64,000 nt of DNA, taken from NCBI RefSeq assembly GCF_028769735.1, contig NC_088177.1, positions 16,060,599 to 16,124,598 of the forward strand. The letters are read 5' to 3'. Below the pieces are notes generated by a model. It ran no database searches. It saw only the letters and a program-made list of their open reading frames with translations, and was not told the origin of the DNA. A program made the translations under genes and the position numbers. Source of the DNA: Zonotrichia leucophrys gambelii. Lineage: Eukaryota > Chordata > Aves > Passeriformes > Passerellidae. Within the stretch, counting starts at the first letter, position 1. Each line of letters begins with the position of its first letter. Below, piece by piece: positions 1 through 10,700 of the stretch.

Positions 1-1282
1 GGGCACATCATCTGCCCTCGCTTAGCACCAGGCAATGGGTCAAGTCACAGATATTTTACTGCCTTACAGATTTTTCTTAGAAAGAAAAAACAGACCAGAC
101 CACAACCCTTGTATCACTGCATATGCTGAGCCAAGGCAAATGCTCAAAACAGCATTCTCACGCTGAATATTTGATTGCATGCAAACTCCAAATGTAATAA
201 AAGACTCCCACAGTCAATATGAATTCCCTTCCAACATGGGAAACACAAGCATTTAAGAACTACTGTCTTGCTCTCATAACAGAAAATTCCTTCCTTGTTT
301 AAAATGAAGGAAGTTATCACTTGGGTTTTATCTCCAAAGGCACGTTTGTCTCTAGAAATATAAACTATAGTTGCAATGCTTTAACATGAATAGTCTATGA
401 AAGCTCAATATTAACATAGTCATTACAGATGTACCCAGTTTGAGCTGTGCACTATTTGGCCTGCTCTACTGTAAACACTGAAATCAGCATGGTAAGTTTC
501 ACAACTTCACCAATCCACATTAAAATGCAGAAAAACATTGGGGCATAAACACACATACAACCCTGTGCTGGTACATGCTTTGAACTCCTTTAATTTGTGC
601 AGTTTCTATTCAGGTCATTATTTAAAGACCAGCTGTTCTGCGAGTTAGCTAAAACATTAAATGGAATCCTTCATAATGAAATCATCTGACTTTGAGAAGG
701 GCTGAGGTTTAGATGTAGCTGAGAGAGGAAGAGAGAAGAAATAGAAGGAAAACCCCTTACTACTCAGTAATAGCTCTCCTAAAACTATATAAAACCTAAA
801 GGAAGTTCATCATTTTGGAACAGAGGGATTGCTCCTTAATCTGATCAGCTGGGCAGATAAACAGGCAGAAGCATTGTCACTATGCAGCCCTTCCTGAAAA
901 TATTGCATAAGCACATTACAGATCCATTTCTTTAACTAGATCAGAACTCCGAATACAATAAGCCATGATCTGTATCAGAAATGAATTTAGAAAGGACTCT
1001 AAATCCTGGTTAAAAGGGCAGGGATGAAAAATCAGAAATGCACAACCTGAAACTGCAGACCCAAAGGGACATTTAAAGCCACAGCATCTGCATTTTCCCA
1101 GAGAAACTTATGTCTTCTTGACACCAGTTGGTTCTCCTGCCAGCTTTTATACACACAGCCTGGTTTGCCCTCTAACTTCTCTGCACATAGAGAAATAAAT
1201 TGCGAAGTGATAGGTTATAAAGGCAGTTACTTGACTTGTATTCTCATTAGTGAATTAGAGAACGAAATATCAATCTTCTTAC
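1..1282 (-). other. TMEFF2: TMEFF2 intron 2, 5' part; runs off the window
   Basis: AT-rich DNA downstream of the exon 2 donor GTAAGA. I looked on the minus strand for the next exon, which should resume with the Kazal part of follistatin module 1, and did not find it, so exon 3 lies to the left of the window. No repeat or RNA gene is recognisable here. Confidence 0.8.
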
Positions 1283-1392
1283 CTTGAACTGACAGACACA
1301 AGTCACACTGTCTCCAATCCTTAAACACTCCCCATCAAATTTACAGGTATTGGTGTCGCAGAGAAAGAGATCATTTTCTCTGTCATCGTAAC
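1283..1392 (-). CDS. TMEFF2: TMEFF2 coding exon 2 (start of follistatin module 1)
   Basis: Second coding exon, 110 bases. With the single base carried from exon 1 it encodes 37 residues, beginning GYDDRENDLFLCDTNTCKFD and ending VTCVCQFK. The cysteine spacing C-x4-C-x5-C-x9-C-x-C is that of the EGF-like N-terminal half of a follistatin module; the Kazal half must be in exon 3, outside the window. The acceptor is strong: on the minus strand a CTGAC branch-like motif, a T8CCTCTCTTT pyrimidine tract and TTTGAG precede the exon. The donor is AAG/GTAAGA at 1282 downward. The exon ends in phase 0. No stop or frameshift is present, so the gene looks functional. I recognised it by translation, since the exon is too short to stand out as an open frame. 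Confidence 0.95.
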
Positions 1393-2751
1393 CTCAAATG
1401 TAAAGAGAGGAAAAAAAAGTCAGCTTTGGTCTAGCAAGAGAAATAATATGGGATGGTTGCATTTTAGTGCACATAGCACAGTAACCTTGTTGATGAAACT
1501 GACAGAGTCCAGATTTCCTTTTGTCCTTCCCTGTCCTCAGCTTTTCACTTTTCCTCTTGTTTCTCCCTCGGTGTTTCTCTCAGTTCTTATTCCCCACTAC
1601 CTCACACACTTTTTTTTTCCCATTTCACGGACTCGGTTTCCTCAAAAGTCACCCAGTAATTATGCTATTTCATGGCTCTGGGTTGGAAATGTCATCAACT
1701 TATCCCCATCCGATCACAAATCTGTTGGACAGAAGTCCAAATCGGAATTTCTCCAGCCCATGACACAACAAAGCCCCCAATAATAAAGACAAACAGGCTG
1801 GGTGTTTTCTGTGATGGTCTGCCTGATCTCAATGAAGATTGATGACCTCTAAGTTAACAGGAGAAGTGCCAGGTTCCCCATGAGCCGCTGAGTGAACCGA
1901 GCTCTTTGCGTTCATATTCTCCAGGAAAAACCAACAGATCTGACTGAACATTCAGTTCACGAATACAAGCATGAATTTCAGATTTCGCTAGCTGACTTCC
2001 CACTCCAACAGCGAGTGGCAAGACACTAAGCAAAACAGCTATATCAGACTCCAAACCCATTAAGATCTGAATCCATTGATTTTTTTTAAAAAACATCCGA
2101 GCACTCTTAACCGTATCGCTATATGTTTAAAACGAAGAGCTCACAGTGCAAATTCCCCCCGATCTAACACGTCATGTGCGATCCACGCAGTACCCCAAAT
2201 AACACTCTTCCCCTTAGAAGGCTACCACAGTCTAATTCCCGAATTATTTGCGGTATCGGAGAAGGACCGGCTGCTGACCTGCATAGGAAACCCGTTACAA
2301 AGGTCAGCCCGACTTTAAGGCACGGGCAGCGGGTTCCCGGTGTCGCTGCCCGATCCGCTCTCCGTTGCGTGCGCACGGCAGCAGCCGCCCGCAGGATGCG
2401 CACACGCGGCCCCGGCTCCCGCAGCCGTCGCCGAGTACCCCGTTCCAGCGCGGAGCCGCGCTCGGCGGGGCCGGGGCTCTCTCTGTGCCCGGGGAGCCTC
2501 CCGCACCGGCGGAGGGCGCGGCTGCCCCGCCCGGCACCGCGGAGTGAGGGGCAAGCGAGGCCCCGGGGGCTGCGATCGCACCGGGAACGGCGGCGAGCCC
2601 CGACGCCCGGCACTTTTAGCCTTCGCTATTCCCGTGCATTCAACGGGACGCGGCATCACCCTCTGAAGTTGCATCCCCCGGGCTCGTCCGCGCAACTCCG
2701 AGCGCCCGGCGGGGCACGGCGGGGCAGGGCGCGGGGCGCTCCGGTGCTTAC
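1393..2751 (-). other. TMEFF2: TMEFF2 intron 1
   Basis: The intron is bounded by GTAAGC at its 5' end (2751 downward) and TTTGAG at its 3' end (1393), 1,359 bases, phase 1. Its 5' half lies within the CpG island. Its 3' half is AT-rich with pyrimidine runs on the plus strand around 1515-1625. I see no additional exon, RNA gene or mobile element inside it. Confidence 0.9.
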
Positions 2752-2932
2752 CGGAGCAGTTCCAGCCGGTGGGCGTCTGGCAGTCGCTTAAGGAGGTAGG
2801 GAAGGCCGCCAGCTTGTCGGGGCGGGCGAGGACGAGCAGCACGGCGGGCAGCAGCAGCCAGCAGCAGCAGTCGCAGAGCGTCCAGCCGCCGCCGCCGCAC
2901 TGCCGGGGCGGGGAGGGCTCCCAGGGCACCAT
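2752..2932 (-). CDS. TMEFF2: TMEFF2 (tomoregulin-2) coding exon 1, partial gene
   Basis: First coding exon of a type I transmembrane protein with two follistatin modules and one EGF-like module, shed or membrane-bound at the cell surface. It encodes 60 codons plus one base. Residues 1-16 are a short Pro/Gly-rich N-terminus; about residues 17-37 form a hydrophobic Cys/Leu-rich signal-peptide core (CWLLLPAVLLVLA). The segment KLAAFPTSLSDCQTPTGWNC (40-59) matches the conserved TMEFF2 mature N-terminus as I know the family. Asn58-Cys-Ser60 is an N-glycosylation sequon at the exon edge. The start is chosen because an in-frame TAG lies at 2939-2941, three codons upstream, and the ATG has G at -3 and +4. 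The exon ends in CCG followed by the donor GTAAGC (2751 downward), phase 1. It joins in frame to the exon at 1283-1392. The run of extra glycines near residues 13-16 looks longer than in mammals. The paralogue TMEFF1 is less likely because the mature sequence fits TMEFF2 better. Confidence 0.95.
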
Positions 2933-3250
2933 GACTTCCTAACTCAACTCTCCGGCAGCGGCGTGCCCCCCGGGCGGCGCGGCGGGCGGCAGGGACGGGC
3001 GGCGGGGCCGCTGGGCATCCCGGGGCCCCGGCCGGCGGCGGCAGCGGGTCAGCGAGCGGCGGCCGGGCGCTACGCTGGGGCGAGCGGCGGAGCCCGGCGG
3101 GGCGGCGCGGGGGTGCGGGCGGCGGCGGGGCGGGGAGCAGCTGCCATAGGGGCCGGGCGGCGGGGAGCGGGGGGAGGGCGCGGAGGGGCCGCCGCCGCGC
3201 AGCCGCCGCCGCCGCCGCCTGCCCCGCTCTGCCGCCCGCATCCCTCTGCG
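2933..3250 (-). promoter_or_regulatory. TMEFF2: TMEFF2 5' UTR and core promoter (3' limit exact, 5' limit estimated)
   Basis: Very GC-rich leader immediately before the start codon, with an in-frame TAG at 2939-2941. A CCG/GGC triplet run lies around 3188-3222 and dense G runs lie on the plus strand at about 3099-3187. No TATA box is visible, as expected for a CpG-island promoter. The transcription start cannot be read from the sequence. I place it near 3200-3250 only because the CCAAT box at 3307-3311 would then sit at a usual distance. Confidence 0.55.
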
Positions 3251-3282
3251 CGGGGGAAGCAGCAGGTCCCGGCCCGCCGCGT

Positions 3283-3288
3283 CACGTG
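3283..3288. promoter_or_regulatory. CACGTG E-box in the TMEFF2 promoter
   Basis: A palindromic CACGTG overlaps a TGACG half-site (CACGTGACG on the minus strand), 17 bases downstream of the CCAAT box in the direction of TMEFF2. The motif is of the kind bound by USF/MYC-family bHLH proteins, with a CREB/ATF half-site. It is one of the few clear sequence-specific sites in an otherwise monotonous GC background. Confidence 0.45.
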
Positions 3289-3304
3289 CGCCGCCGCGCC
3301 GCCC

Positions 3305-3311
3305 CCATTGG
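3305..3311 (-). promoter_or_regulatory. Inverted CCAAT box
   Basis: The plus strand reads CCATTGG, which is CCAATGG in the direction of TMEFF2, about 375 bases upstream of the ATG. Such a site is typically bound by NF-Y in CpG-island promoters. Binding is inferred from the motif and its position only. Confidence 0.5.
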
Positions 3312-4720
3312 CCGAGCGGGATGCGGGGCCCGGCGGGCGGGGCCGGCGGAGCCGCTGCGCCCCGCGGCAGCGCCCGGGGCAGGGCAGGGCCGGGCAGCGC
3401 CGGCGGCCGCGGCGCGGGGACAGCGCGGGCAGCGGGGCCGCGGGCGGTGCTCCGCACCCCTGCGCCCGGGGCCGCCGTCCCGCCGGCTGCGGGGATGCGC
3501 CGGCCCCGACGGGGCGCGGGCCGGGCAGCGCCGCGCCTCTCCGCGCCCAGACATGTGCGCGCACCGCCCCGGCCGGCGCCGAGCCGCAGGTGGCAAGCGC
3601 GCCCGCGGGCAGGGACATCCGTGACACCCTCCGCGCACACGCACCGCACACGCCCGGGCGCTGCTGAAGTTGCCAACGGCGCGCCCGGGTGTCCGTGTTT
3701 AATCACGCGCGGCTGCGACGTTAGATAAATAAAACACCGTCACGGCTGTAGGGTCTGGAGCGGGCACAGGGCCGGAGAGGTGACGAAGGGAAGGAACGAG
3801 CACTGCGGGGAAAGCAGGGAGAAGAGAGAGAGGGAAGATCTTGCCCAGCCTCGGCAGGCAGCGGCCAAGGTCTTCTCGGGCTGCGGCACCATCCCACTGT
3901 CCCCGCGACGGAGCCGGAGGAAAATGCACCATCACTCTAGCACAGAGGGCTGCTCTGGCCCCCACACCTAAGGCACGCTGGCGGAGCGCAGCCCCGGAGC
4001 AGCATCCCGCCGCCTCCAGCCGGCGATGTGCCACGGGGCTGCGGGAGCCGCCTCCCCCGCTGCGCCCTGCGCCGCCGATCCTCCTCCCTCCTCCCATCTG
4101 GGGCTTCAGTTTTAGCAGTCGGTTGCCAGGACGGTCGGGGGCACTCCGCTCGCTCCCCCGGCGGCGGGAGCACGGCAGCGGTGTTCCCCTCACCGTGCCG
4201 TGCTGGGAGCCGCCGGCCCCGCCGCAGGGCTCGGGGCGGCCCAACTTGGCCCCCGCCGCCGCTCGGTGCCCGGGCGCAGCCAAGCCGGCAGGCACCCGCC
4301 AGGTAAAGCGGACCCCCGGACCCCCACCGGCGCTTAACGTGCTGCCGGCGGGATGGAGCGGCGGGAGGCTTGGGCGACAAGGACGCCTTAGACTGGAGAA
4401 TAATAAAAAAAGATCGGATCGATTTCTGCAGATGGCAGCAGGGAAGCGCTTTCTAAACACGGGCGCTGCACCCCGCGCCGGTGGGAGCCGCCGGCGGAGC
4501 AGCCGGGCCGGGCGGGAGCGGGGCTCTGTGCGGATGCCGGGCGTTCGGCAGCTGGGCTGGGCTGGCCCTGCCTCTCCTCCGCCCCCTCCTCCGCCCGCAT
4601 CCCCGAGAGCTCCGGCACCGCACGGGCGCTACGGGAGCGGGCGCTGCAGGCGGGAGCAGGGTACGGCTCCTCTGGGCCTGAGACCCCCGAGTGTGTGTGT
4701 GCCAGGAGACCCTGCTGGAA

Positions 4721-7700
4721 GTTTGCTGTTCACCAAAGTATGACCTCCTTTTCGACCCCTAAACTGAGAGTCCACACAAATCCTTACACCGGGATTACTG
4801 CTTGTTATCCCTTCATACAGGGGGCACGGTATGCGGGAGCCAAGGAATACTTCACGCTCAGTTAATCCCCATCTAGCTTCTCCCTAAACTCTAAGCCAGG
4901 TTTTCTTCTGGCTTCTTTCTCCCCCGTGTCTGCTCCCTGCTCTGCCCACCTGCTGCTATCTGTATTGACCACTCCTATCCACCTGCACTCCAGAAGCCTT
5001 CGCTACAATTAAAGGGTATCAATTTGCACATTCCAATATGTTCTAAAGCTCTGATGAAGACCCACACAAATCCGTGCCTACAGTTTCCTATTTACTAATC
5101 AAGATCTAAGCAGAAAGAAAATACTAATTTTTTACTGCCTGCTAGTGGTTGTACTGAATCTTATCCTTCATCTTCTGTGGGCTTACAGAGCATCTGCCAG
5201 CTGAGCACCTGGTGCCAGATCAATTTTTTTCCTTCCATTTATCTCTTTTCATGGCTTTTTCATGCCATTCAGTTATTTCATACTCTAGCACGTTCCTTTT
5301 ATTCCCCTGTCCCCTCTTCCTTTTTGTTTTAACTTTCTTCTTTTTTTCCCCCCTCATATTCATTATTGCTTGTTAAAACTCAGCTCTCTGCTTGACATAT
5401 CACTGAGGTGGTTAAAAATCAAAAATGTCCTGGCTGGCCACAGGTACCACAGTCATACAGCCTCACCAGGGCAATGTCCTCCTCTCCCTTCCTATCTTTT
5501 TTGCTCCCCCCTTTTTTCTTCTCCCCACTTCCCTGGTTCTTCTGTATTGTCTCACTCCTCTCCATTCCCCTGGTTGCAATTAGCAAAGCCTGCAGTTTCT
5601 ATTCCCTTCTCCTTCACTCTCCTCCCTTCTTCCACCCCAACCTGCCTTCATTCCCACATAGCTACAGGTCATAAAGGCACTGCTGGCCTCATCTCTGGAC
5701 CAGTTTAACCAGACCCCATGGGGAAGGAAACTGCCAGGTCAGTCCTTCCCAGACGAGCAGCCAGAGCCTCTGTGACGTGTCCCTCCTGCCACAGTAACTC
5801 ACGCTCCAGATGATCCCACAAGTGTACCCGGCGTTCACAAAGTCCCATTAAATCCAGCAGCAGAGCCCGGCTCTGGCCCCTGCTGTCCCCAGAGTGCCGT
5901 ATAACACCGCAGCCACCGAGCTGCAGGCTCACCGTGTGACTAACAATTACCCTGCTGCGTTTTCAGCCACTCACACAACAGGCACTGCCTGGGCACATGA
6001 GGAAGCCCCTCTCTTTGTATACTGGTTCTCAGACTTTGGGATGTCAAAGTTCCACCAGAGGTCCTGTAATTGCCACAACATGATGAACCTGTGCCCTTCA
6101 GACACTTTCAGGTTCAATCTCCTTATGGCACAGTACAACACTTTTTAATCTGACGAGCACTGGTATCTTCCTTAAAAAGATTTTCCTTGTTGATATGAAA
6201 ACTCTACTTATAAAAACATTTTGTTAAGATAAAAAAATATATCTGTCTGCTCCAAAAGGGATGGCTAGACCCACAAGCCCCTTTTCTCAATTATGCTCTC
6301 CAACAATTTCTTTTGAATTGTAGAGACTGAGATACAATCATTTTTTCATGTAGTTCCTAGCTCCAAAGCATCCTACCCTCTTAATGCGACACTGCACACA
6401 CAGTCTCTCAGCAACACATTATTCCCAGCTATACTTCAACACTTAGGCTAGTTGACATCTACAGTCTTGTACTCCCTGATGTGCCCATCCCATCTCACCA
6501 CTGCACAAAAGCTACTACTTGTAAACCACGCCGGCAGCGCCAGGCTGGTGTGAGGTACAAATTGCAACCAGCATCTCCTCCCTGGAACACTGAGGTCATG
6601 CTACTGAGCCGCCAGTGGGGTTCCTTGTGGCTGCATGTTTGACTCTAATGCCAGATGAGCAGCAAAAATAATCACAAGCCTTCTTGGAAGACCCCTTCTT
6701 GTACATGATGAGGGCAGAGTATTAAATCCACCTCTGGTAGAGCTTTTTTGAGGCCTGCACAGTTTTGAGATGCTCATGCTACAAGGAACAGGCTGATGAG
6801 TGTGTTCAAGGGTAGCTGATACCGATGCAGATTTATCCAATGCACGTGGCCATGCCATGTGTACCTGTGCTCAGAACAAGCAGCTGTTGGAGGTGTAGCA
6901 AGCCCTCAAATGTCTCAAAGCGAGGGCAGGGTGGCTCCTGGCTGCGCACTGCACTCCTTGAGCTGGGACTGGGCAGCAGCAGCTGGCAGAGGGGGCCTGG
7001 GGCCAGACTGCACCTGATCCCAGTCCCACGTAGCCACGTCTGTGAGTAATGCCTTCTGTTGCTGTGCTTGGCCAGCAGACGCTGTACTGGAGAGGAGTTA
7101 CGCAACCTCATTTATTCACACTTGTATTATATCTTGGCTCTGCTGCTCTTGGGAGGCTGCAGATTCCAAAAAGTTTCCCAGAACTTGGGAGAAGCCAAAT
7201 GGTACAGATGAGTGTATCAAAACCTCCTCAGCTACACAAGCTCTGGGTACACAACACCCGTTCTCTTTCCTCTCTGTCTATCTATGAAGCTATGACTGTG
7301 AACCTAACTTCATGGATCCTTATCTTTAAAACACTTTATGTCTGATGTCTCTGAAGATCCTAGGAAGCTAACCGGGGTCAAGAATATCAGTGAAAAAAAG
7401 CTTCTTACAGTTCAGCTAATATTCACGAACAATGTTTTCTTTGAGCCAGCCATAGAAGTATGGGCTAACGTTCTACAGCTGCTAAGAACAAATCCCACCA
7501 AATTACAAGGGCCATTTGAGTTAGCCTTTTCCCTGTTGCCACCACATCACAGTCTGTTTATGAAACACACATTTACAGAACTGAAAAAAACCCCAACCAA
7601 ACCCCACTCTGCACAATTCTTGAGAGAATGAGAGATACACGTGTGAGCTACTGCAAGCTACCACCACTAGTCGTAGCTCCTAAGGAAAAAAAGGTTAATC

Positions 7701-10700
7701 TATTTAATTAATCTATTTAACCTAGATGAGATTTGCCCAAACATGGTCACAGCCAATCCTAAAGAAAATGGAATGTGGGGCTCACCAATTTCCATTGATA
7801 ATTCTTCTTGACAAAATGTGGGTCTGATTCAAAAGATCCCACCAGAAAAGGCTTGGAAGCCCAGTTGCCAGCTGAAAGACCTAAGGAAGAAGGAAAGGAT
7901 GTTACCTATTCCAGCAGAAGACCAGTGAAGGACACACAACCTGTATGCACTTTCTGTGTATGAAGCTGGAATTTCTCCCCTCACCATGGAAGAACAATGC
8001 TTATTTCACGTCTGTGTATTTTCAGGCCTGGTTTGACCAAAAGTTGGCATACTTAGCCTAGACACGTGTTTCTGTCAGAAGTTTGTGAATCTCTAGCAGA
8101 TTTTATGATCATCTATTTTTCATGTGTGCAGAAAAAGCACACATGGCTTCACTCAAGTGCACAGGCAGTAGGGAGCTCTTTGCCTACATGCAGTTTTACA
8201 GATTTTATACAGCTTTCAGCTAAATCACATATCTCCATGCAAAGTATGCCACTCTTGGATATCACATGGATTTTTAATGCTCTGAGGGATCCTTTGGGTC
8301 TATAAACAACAAGTAGATTACATTCATCTACATCATGACAGACTTCCCCCCCTCCTTGCTTGTGAGACAAAATATGGCTCTTGTTCTTCCCTGGAACTAG
8401 TATGGAATCCAAGCACAACTCATGTACAGTTATGAGAAAACCCTGCCATATTTTTCATTGTAATTAACTGCTTCGGAGCAAGACTTCTCATGTATAAAGA
8501 TGAAGAAAGGTCTCAGCTTTGCCTGAAAGACAAGTTGCCTTTCAGCAATGTCTCACACTTTGAGTTTTGACTGAAACATTCCACTGCTTTGGTGACCTGT
8601 TGTGCCAAAAAGCTGCCTCGTGTTACGCTTCGCTTTCAGCTGAATTTGCCAGTGCATGCCAAGGGACAGAACAAAGTATTGCAATTTACACTGGAACACT
8701 ATTTTGTGTTGCTCCACACATGAAATCGATGTCAGTAAAAAGTGCACAAAGGGCATGGAAAATGTAAATAAATACTGTGATCCTTTTACCTTCAGTTTTA
8801 AATAGATGGATTGAAATGCATGGATCCTAAAGATTTATGAATCCGTTTATAGTCCATTCTGGAGTTTTAACATTTCATGCAGCTTGTAGGAGGGAGTGTA
8901 TTATTTATAAAAAGTCATGGTTATTCAGCAGTGTTTATTTCTGAAGAGCAACAAAATACCTTCAAGGGGAAGAAGAAATTCATAACTCTGGTTTACTACC
9001 AGGGTTAGCCAACTTAAAAGTCTTTTCTCATGACTGATTTACAAAGACCTTTGCTCTTCTGAGCATGTTTGGAACACTGGACATTTTGCCACCAGCAGTA
9101 GGAATCACCTCCATCTCTCAGGACAGACAGCACTGCAATGGATTCAGAGAGGTGGTGGTGGGAAAACCTTTACTGCTGGGGAGATACTTGAACTTTACTT
9201 TTGCTGCCCTTTTCCCAGCACAGTATTGAATGGAAATTCAGAAGTAGGGCCTGCAGGGAGAAAACCCACAGCAGCTATTCACAGATACCATTTCTGTGTG
9301 ACACCAGTTTCTTGGCCATGTGAACAATTTCTTCCGTCTGATGAAATGTAACATCCATTTCTTGTTTTCATTTTCAGTCTTTGGGCTCCTTTGCCCAAAG
9401 CTGTTTATAAGACAAAGTGCCTGAAAGGATTATAATGTAAACATAAGTGCAGCCTTAGCATACCTTTGGTCTTTCTATCTACTTTACCTCATTGGAATTG
9501 CAGTGATTGCTTTTCTTCCTAGCAGGTAATAAATCAGTTTCAATGAAAAAGAACTCAGACATAAACCAGTATTTTCAAATAGTGTTTCTCAGTCAACTTT
9601 TATCTTCACCCTCTGTGAAAGTGGAGCTTGCAGAAGTTGCATTTGGCTCACCTCAACTGACCACACTGTATCCTTCTAGCTATGAAAAATTCCTCAAGCC
9701 ACCAAGGGAAGTTCATAGTTTAACTGAACAAACCCCAAGCAGTCTGACCTGTCCCTCCTGTCTCTGCTTGGCAGTGCTGTCTACAGAAACACCTGAACTG
9801 TGTCTATGTGTAGAGCAGAGAGCCCAGCCACAGACAGATAGAGCACTGCTCATCATAGGAGCCATTTCTGGCTTGTCTCCAGCAGAGCCTTGAGGCCAGG
9901 TGGATGGTGCTGCTCAGGGATAAGAGGGAGGCTCTCTGTGGTTAATAGCTCCTGATAGGTTTTATTTCCATGGATTTTCCACGAACCACATGAACATATG
10001 GCAGCCAGGAGGACCTGTGGTCACGAGCTTCACGAGCCGTGTGAGAAGATAACTTTCCTAAACTCAGCACCTGCTAACATAATTTGATACTCCTACTGCA
10101 TGCATTATGAAACAATAAACAATCATTTTGTATTCAGCACCTTGTGCCAGCCCTTATCTGTAAACCCTGCTCTGTGTCTTCTGATATATTGCTAAATCAT
10201 TCTAACAGATAACATTCTGCCCATGCTTTCCTTTGAGCAGGGATGGAGATCTGGCACCTGTGCCCCTGCTCATGAGAGGCATCAATGGGCAGTGTCTGAC
10301 CACTGCATGCACTGCTAGCAGGAGTGTCCCTCCCACAGTCCTGAGTGTCCCTGCTGCTCTGAGCACATGGCATGGGTACAGTGTGTTCCCAAAGACACTG
10401 TTACCTGTTAAACACAAGGCTCTGGGAACTAAAGGGCACCTGTCCACCCCAGGAAAATATTGGGATAAGTTAACTGCTCATGGTATCCTGCCAAAGTGGT
10501 GACCAGAGTGGTGGTGTGGTCCTGTGCACTAGCTGGTGAGAGCCTGGTGGACAGCCTTCAGCTGGCCTGTTTCAGCTCAGAGAGTGAAGGGTCATGGCAG
10601 CATTGCCAGCTCTCCCTGGGAATGGAGCATCAATGAAAATTAGGTAAAACAGAAAAAACACTAAGGCTCTTGAAGGATTTGCATAAAAAGGATTTGCAGC

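Larger units (their letters stand above)
2330..4720. promoter_or_regulatory. CpG island over TMEFF2 exon 1 and promoter
   Basis: About 2.4 kb of dense CpG and very high GC, with sharp changes to AT-rich DNA at both ends. It covers the 5' part of intron 1, exon 1, the 5' UTR and about 1.4 kb upstream. The many long open frames here on both strands are Arg/Pro/Ala/Gly-rich artefacts of stop-codon depletion. In humans the TMEFF2 CpG island is a known target of cancer hypermethylation; I apply that here only as family knowledge. The upstream extension leaves room for divergent transcription. Confidence 0.9.

Noticed and set aside
1..1282. TMEFF2 exon 3
   Set aside because: I searched the minus strand for the Kazal part of the follistatin module and found no matching sequence, so it lies outside the window.
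2315..2932. The unspliced 205-codon minus-strand frame as a complete protein
   Set aside because: Only the first 60 codons are real. The rest reads through the GTAAGC donor into intron 1, and exon 2 at 1283-1392 supplies the true continuation.
3841..4743. A 300-codon plus-strand open frame in the CpG island
   Set aside because: Its composition is almost only Arg, Pro, Ala, Gly and Ser, as expected where stops are rare in GC-rich DNA. Comparable frames occur on the opposite strand, and no domain is visible.
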